Shown here in pieces: positions 60,780 through 64,000 of a stretch of 64,000 nucleotides of DNA. The stretch is from QQUJ01 sp050287605 (GTDB lineage: Bacteria; Pseudomonadota; Gammaproteobacteria; QQUJ01). The notes under the pieces were generated by a model. That model had not been told where the DNA came from. It was given only the letters and a program-made list of their open reading frames with translations, and searched no databases. The number at the start of each line of letters is the position of its first letter. Within the stretch, counting starts at the first letter, position 1. A program made the translations under genes and the position numbers. The stretch spans positions 1 to 64,000 of the forward strand of contig JBNKCG010000088.1 in assembly GCA_050287605.1 (NCBI GenBank). Reading direction: 5' to 3'.

Positions 60780-63407
60780 ATGGATCAGAGGCTGGGCGAC
60801 CCAGTCGATACGATTGCTGTCGCCGGTGGTCGGCAGATCGACGATCAGCAGCTTGAGCTGTTGGCCGCGACCATCCACGAAATCAACCGGATCCAGGCGG
60901 TCCCGCAGATATTGCAGCGCCTGGTGGAGTTGGCCCTGCAGCTCACCGACGCTACCTGCGGTACCGCCGGTATCCGCGTCGACGAGCGCCTGGAATACAA
61001 ACACTACCTGTCACACGGGGAATGGCGCCCGGTCGATTACCGTTTTGGCGTGGGCGAGGGGGTGCCCGGTGAAGTGCTGCGCACCCGCCAGCCCTACCTC
61101 TGTAACGACGCCGAGAACGATCCCCACGTCGTCCAGGCGATCCGCATCGAACTGGGATTTTACAACCTGATCAACTGCCCCATCCCGGCACCCGACGGCG
61201 ACCTGCTGGGGAGTTTTGAGATTCACAACACCCGCGATCAGCGCCCGTTCGACGACCATGACCGGTCGATTCTGCAAACCCTCGCCGCCGCCGCCTCCAT
61301 GGCGCTGCAGAACGCCTACAGCATCGAAAACACGGTGCGCACCCAACACGCACTTTCGGACAGCGAGGAGCGCTATCGAGCGCTGCTCGAGGGCGCCAGC
61401 GACGCCATCCTGGTGGCGGACGCACGTTCCGGCATACTGCTCGAAGCCAACCACAAAGCGACGCAACTGACCGGGCGTGCTCGCGACGAATTGATCGGTC
61501 AGCCGCAGACCGTGCTCCATCCCCCGGAAATGGCCGATCGCTATCGCACCATGTTCGCAGCCCACGTCGAAACCGGACACTCGGTTACCGACGAGGCGCT
61601 GGTGGTGCACGCGGATGGTTCCCATATCCCCGTCGAGATCAGCGCAACCGTCATCGAGTTGGATGGCCAAATGCTCATTCAGGGCATTTTTCGCGACCTC
61701 ACCGAGCGCATGGCCACGCAAGAAAAAATGCGCCAGTACGCCAAGATATTTGAGGCCACCTCCGAAGGCGTCGTAATTACCGACGCCAACAACACCATTC
61801 TTGACGTCAATCCGGCGTTTTGTCAGGTCACCGGCTATCGCCGCGACGAAGTGATCGGCAAAAACCCGCGGTTGCTGCAGTCCGGTCGCCATGACCCGTC
61901 GTTCTATCTCACCCTTTGGGAGTCCATCAAAGCCACCGGACGCTGGCGCGGCGAAATCTGGAACCGCCGCAAAAACGGCGAGATCTACCCGGAGTGGCTG
62001 AACATCAACCGCGTCACCGACGACAAAGGCGAGATCGTCAATTTCGTCGCGGTGTTCACCGACATCTCGACGATCAAAGAGTCCCAGGAGCGCCTGCAGC
62101 ATCTCGCTCACCACGACCCGCTCACCGATCTACCCAACAAGCTGTTGTTCACCGCGCGTCTGGCCCATTCGCTGCACCGCGGGCATCGCGACCGCTCCAA
62201 GGTGGCGGTACTGTTTCTCGATCTGGATCGGTTCAAAAACGTCAACGACACTCTCGGCCACCCGGTAGGCGACCAGCTGCTGCGCAAGGTCGCCCAACGT
62301 CTGGTGAGCTGCGTGCGCGAAGACGACACCGTCGCGCGGCTGGGAGGCGACGAATTCACCGTCATCCTGGAGAACGTGAAGGATACGCGCGACATCGTGC
62401 CCGTCGCCCAAAAGATATTGCAGACGCTCAAGGGGGCGTTCCAGTTCGACGACCAGGAGCTGTTCGTCACCGCCAGCATCGGGATCAGCGTCTATCCCGA
62501 GGACGGCGCCGACAGCGCCACCCTGTTGAAAAACGCCGATTCCGCCATGTACCGCGCCAAGGACCAGGGACGCAACAACTACCAGTTCTACACCAAGGAA
62601 CTCACCACCGAGGCCATCGAACGCCTGGCGCTGGAGACCAGCCTGCGCCGCGCCCTGGAGCGCGAGGAGTTCGAACTCTTCTACCAGCCGCAGTACGACC
62701 TGCGCAGCGGACGTTTGATCGGTGCCGAGGCGCTGGTACGCTGGCGCCACCCCGAACTGGGCCTGATCAGTCCGGTGCGCTTCATCCCCCTTGCCGAAGA
62801 GATCGGACTGATCGAGCCGCTGGGGCGGTGGATACTCGACACCGCCTGCGCCCAGGCCAAATCGTGGGAGAGCGCCGTGTACCCCCCGATCTCCATCGCG
62901 GTCAATCTCTCCGCCACGCAGGTGGTACGCGGCAGCGTCGTCCAGTCCGTGCGCGAATCGCTGCGTGCCGCGCAGCTGCCCGGCAACCGGCTGGAGCTGG
63001 AGCTCACCGAAAGCGTGTTCATGGATCAGTCCGCGCAGGTCGTCCACACCTTGCAGGCGCTGAAAGAGCTCGGTGTCTCCCTGGCCATCGACGACTTTGG
63101 CACCGGTTATTCGTCGCTGGGATACCTCAAGCATCTGCCCATCGACAAACTCAAGATCGATCAATCGTTCGTGCGCGACATACCGGGCGACGACAACGAC
63201 GCCGCCATCGCACGCGCCATTGTCGCCCTGGGACGCAGCATGCAGATGGAAGTGATCGCCGAAGGGGTGGAGAACGCCGATCAGGAGGTATTCCTGCACC
63301 AACAGGATTGCGACGCCATCCAGGGCTTTCGCTACGGCCGCCCGGTGCCAGCGGACGAGTTCGAACGTTTTCTGCGCCCTCCCGCCGTCTGGATTACCGG
63401 CGACTGA
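60780..63407 (+). CDS. GAF-PAS-PAS-GGDEF-EAL c-di-GMP turnover protein
   Basis: An 875-residue cytoplasmic protein. A GAF domain (about 30-180) is followed by two PAS domains (about 190-310 and 315-435, with ILEVNPAF-like ILDVNPAF and NGEIYPEWLNI). GGDEF spans about 440-605: the active loop GGDEF is intact at 522-526, with an RxxD-type inhibitory site (REDD, 513-516) five residues before it. EAL spans about 615-865: EAL at 650-652, and DDFGTGYSSLGYLK and EGVEN are intact. Both synthesis and breakdown of c-di-GMP look possible, with balance set by the sensory domains. No membrane segment is present. Confidence 0.92.
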   Translation: MDQRLGDPVDTIAVAGGRQIDDQQLELLAATIHEINRIQAVPQILQRLVELALQLTDATCGTAGIRVDERLEYKHYLSHGEWRPVDYRFGVGEGVPGEVLRTRQPYLCNDAENDPHVVQAIRIELGFYNLINCPIPAPDGDLLGSFEIHNTRDQRPFDDHDRSILQTLAAAASMALQNAYSIENTVRTQHALSDSEERYRALLEGASDAILVADARSGILLEANHKATQLTGRARDELIGQPQTVLHPPEMADRYRTMFAAHVETGHSVTDEALVVHADGSHIPVEISATVIELDGQMLIQGIFRDLTERMATQEKMRQYAKIFEATSEGVVITDANNTILDVNPAFCQVTGYRRDEVIGKNPRLLQSGRHDPSFYLTLWESIKATGRWRGEIWNRRKNGEIYPEWLNINRVTDDKGEIVNFVAVFTDISTIKESQERLQHLAHHDPLTDLPNKLLFTARLAHSLHRGHRDRSKVAVLFLDLDRFKNVNDTLGHPVGDQLLRKVAQRLVSCVREDDTVARLGGDEFTVILENVKDTRDIVPVAQKILQTLKGAFQFDDQELFVTASIGISVYPEDGADSATLLKNADSAMYRAKDQGRNNYQFYTKELTTEAIERLALETSLRRALEREEFELFYQPQYDLRSGRLIGAEALVRWRHPELGLISPVRFIPLAEEIGLIEPLGRWILDTACAQAKSWESAVYPPISIAVNLSATQVVRGSVVQSVRESLRAAQLPGNRLELELTESVFMDQSAQVVHTLQALKELGVSLAIDDFGTGYSSLGYLKHLPIDKLKIDQSFVRDIPGDDNDAAIARAIVALGRSMQMEVIAEGVENADQEVFLHQQDCDAIQGFRYGRPVPADEFERFLRPPAVWITGD

Positions 63408-63516
63408 TCCACCTCGCACCGGTCTGACCCGTAACCGCGCTCCGCCGCAGATCCGTTGGCGTGCGCCCCGAGACTGCGCTACGCTGCCACCATCCGACCT
63501 CGGGAGGAGTCCCACC

Positions 63517-63711
63517 ATGCGCAGCGCAGGACTCGCTGTGACCTTGGTTGCACTGGTGATGACGGGATGCTCAGGCGAAGACGACCACACCCGCCAAGAC
63601 CCCACGCGCAACGCACAGACTCAGGCCATCGAAAAAGCGCGCAGCGCCGAAGAGCAGATACGCCAGGCATTCGAGCGCCGCGACCAGGAGATGGACCGCC
63701 AATCACACTAA
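63517..63711 (+). CDS. Small lipoprotein
   Basis: A 64-residue protein. GGGAGGAG lies upstream of the ATG. A signal peptide (MRSAGLAVTLVALVMTGC) ends in a lipobox VMTGC with Cys 18. The mature 46 residues are hydrophilic and predicted helical (IEKARSAEEQIRQAFERRDQEMD), like small Lpp-type or entericidin-size lipoproteins but with no clear family. The end overlaps the convergent hydrolase gene by 9 bases. Confidence 0.75.
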   Translation: MRSAGLAVTLVALVMTGCSGEDDHTRQDPTRNAQTQAIEKARSAEEQIRQAFERRDQEMDRQSH

Positions 63712-64000
63712 ACCCGGAACCCTCTCCGCACCGCCCAGGTCGCCCGTGCGCTGCATCTGTCCCTCCTCCAGCTCGCGCAGGTAGTCGATCAACGCCGCGT
63801 GTGTGTCATCGATGTCCTCGTTGAGAATGCCGTGGCGCTGCGAACGCACCTTGTGCAGCTGCTTGTGCGCCGAGCCCAGCTTCTTCATCAGGATCTCGGC
63901 ACTCTTGGGATCGACCACCTTGTCGGCATCCCCCTGCATCACCAGTACCGGACAAGCCACCTCGCTCAGGCGTTTTTCCGCCACGTCCACCAACAGGCGC
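63703..64000 (-). CDS. Alpha/beta hydrolase, C-terminal part
   Basis: This gene runs off the right edge; only the last 96-99 residues are here. CPVLVMQGDADKVVDP carries the acid member of the catalytic triad and RSQRHGILNEDIDDTHAALIDYLREL the catalytic His. The pattern fits carboxylesterase/monoacylglycerol-lipase-like hydrolases. The nucleophile elbow lies outside the window. The substrate is unknown. Confidence 0.75.
   Translation of the reverse strand, partial: RLLVDVAEKRLSEVACPVLVMQGDADKVVDPKSAEILMKKLGSAHKQLHKVRSQRHGILNEDIDDTHAALIDYLRELEEGQMQRTGDLGGAERVPGLV

Overview
The window reads as a high-GC chromosomal segment of a facultatively anaerobic member of the Pseudomonadota. I lean towards a gammaproteobacterium because of yejABEF, a large Lhr helicase, proXWV and a GGDEF-EAL protein, but the sequence does not settle this. 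It carries no transposase, phage gene, CRISPR array, rRNA or recognisable tRNA. Coding density is high.

Layout. 1-890: the end of a LivG/LivF-type ABC ATPase pair. 1113-4311: a glycine-betaine-type importer (proXWV). 4442-7916: minus-strand cytochrome b561, cytochrome c', an ankyrin lipoprotein and a PqiA-type membrane protein. 8177-20842: mixed housekeeping and accessory genes, namely lhr helicase, proline dehydrogenase, a CheW-TM-LysM fusion, a GlxA-type regulator divergent from a cysteine hydrolase, a CMD-Rieske fusion behind an FNR-like box, a FAD-linked oxidase, a small unknown protein and a GST.

21039-52942 is the core: an anaerobic aromatic catabolic island. A minus-strand operon runs had-oah-dch-bcrC-bcrB-bcrA-bcrD-GNAT-GNAT-SDR-gcdH, an ATP-dependent (Thauera-type) benzoyl-CoA reductase with the following ring-modifying enzymes and glutaryl-CoA dehydrogenase. 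Divergent from it are korAB (2-oxoacid:ferredoxin oxidoreductase, the likely electron source) and a ferritin-like diiron protein. Next comes a Liv-type importer (livKHMGF) with a CBS-ACT protein. Divergent from that is a thioesterase plus padBCD (phenylacetyl-CoA:acceptor oxidoreductase), then paaK, iorA, iorB and a second paaK. Read together, aryl-pyruvates or phenylacetate are turned into phenylacetyl-CoA, oxidised to phenylglyoxylate, and after a step whose usual enzyme (PadEFGHI) is not here, enter the benzoyl-CoA pathway. A shared 16-bp palindromic operator, about TTTACGTMAACGTMAA, sits at the had, livK and thioesterase/padBCD promoters, so one unseen regulator probably controls the island.

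52997-64000: methylmalonate-semialdehyde dehydrogenase, a yejABEF peptide importer interrupted by small intergenic repeats, a GAF-PAS-PAS-GGDEF-EAL protein, a tiny lipoprotein and the C-terminal part of an alpha/beta hydrolase that runs off the window.

The most unusual items are the CheW-LysM fusion, two paralogous acetyltransferases inside the bcr operon, the shared operator, the CMD-Rieske fusion, the pathway gap around IorAB, and a three-tier nested palindrome at 35412-35579 that supplies a gene's stop codon. All functional assignments come from reading motifs and gene order; no database search was run.
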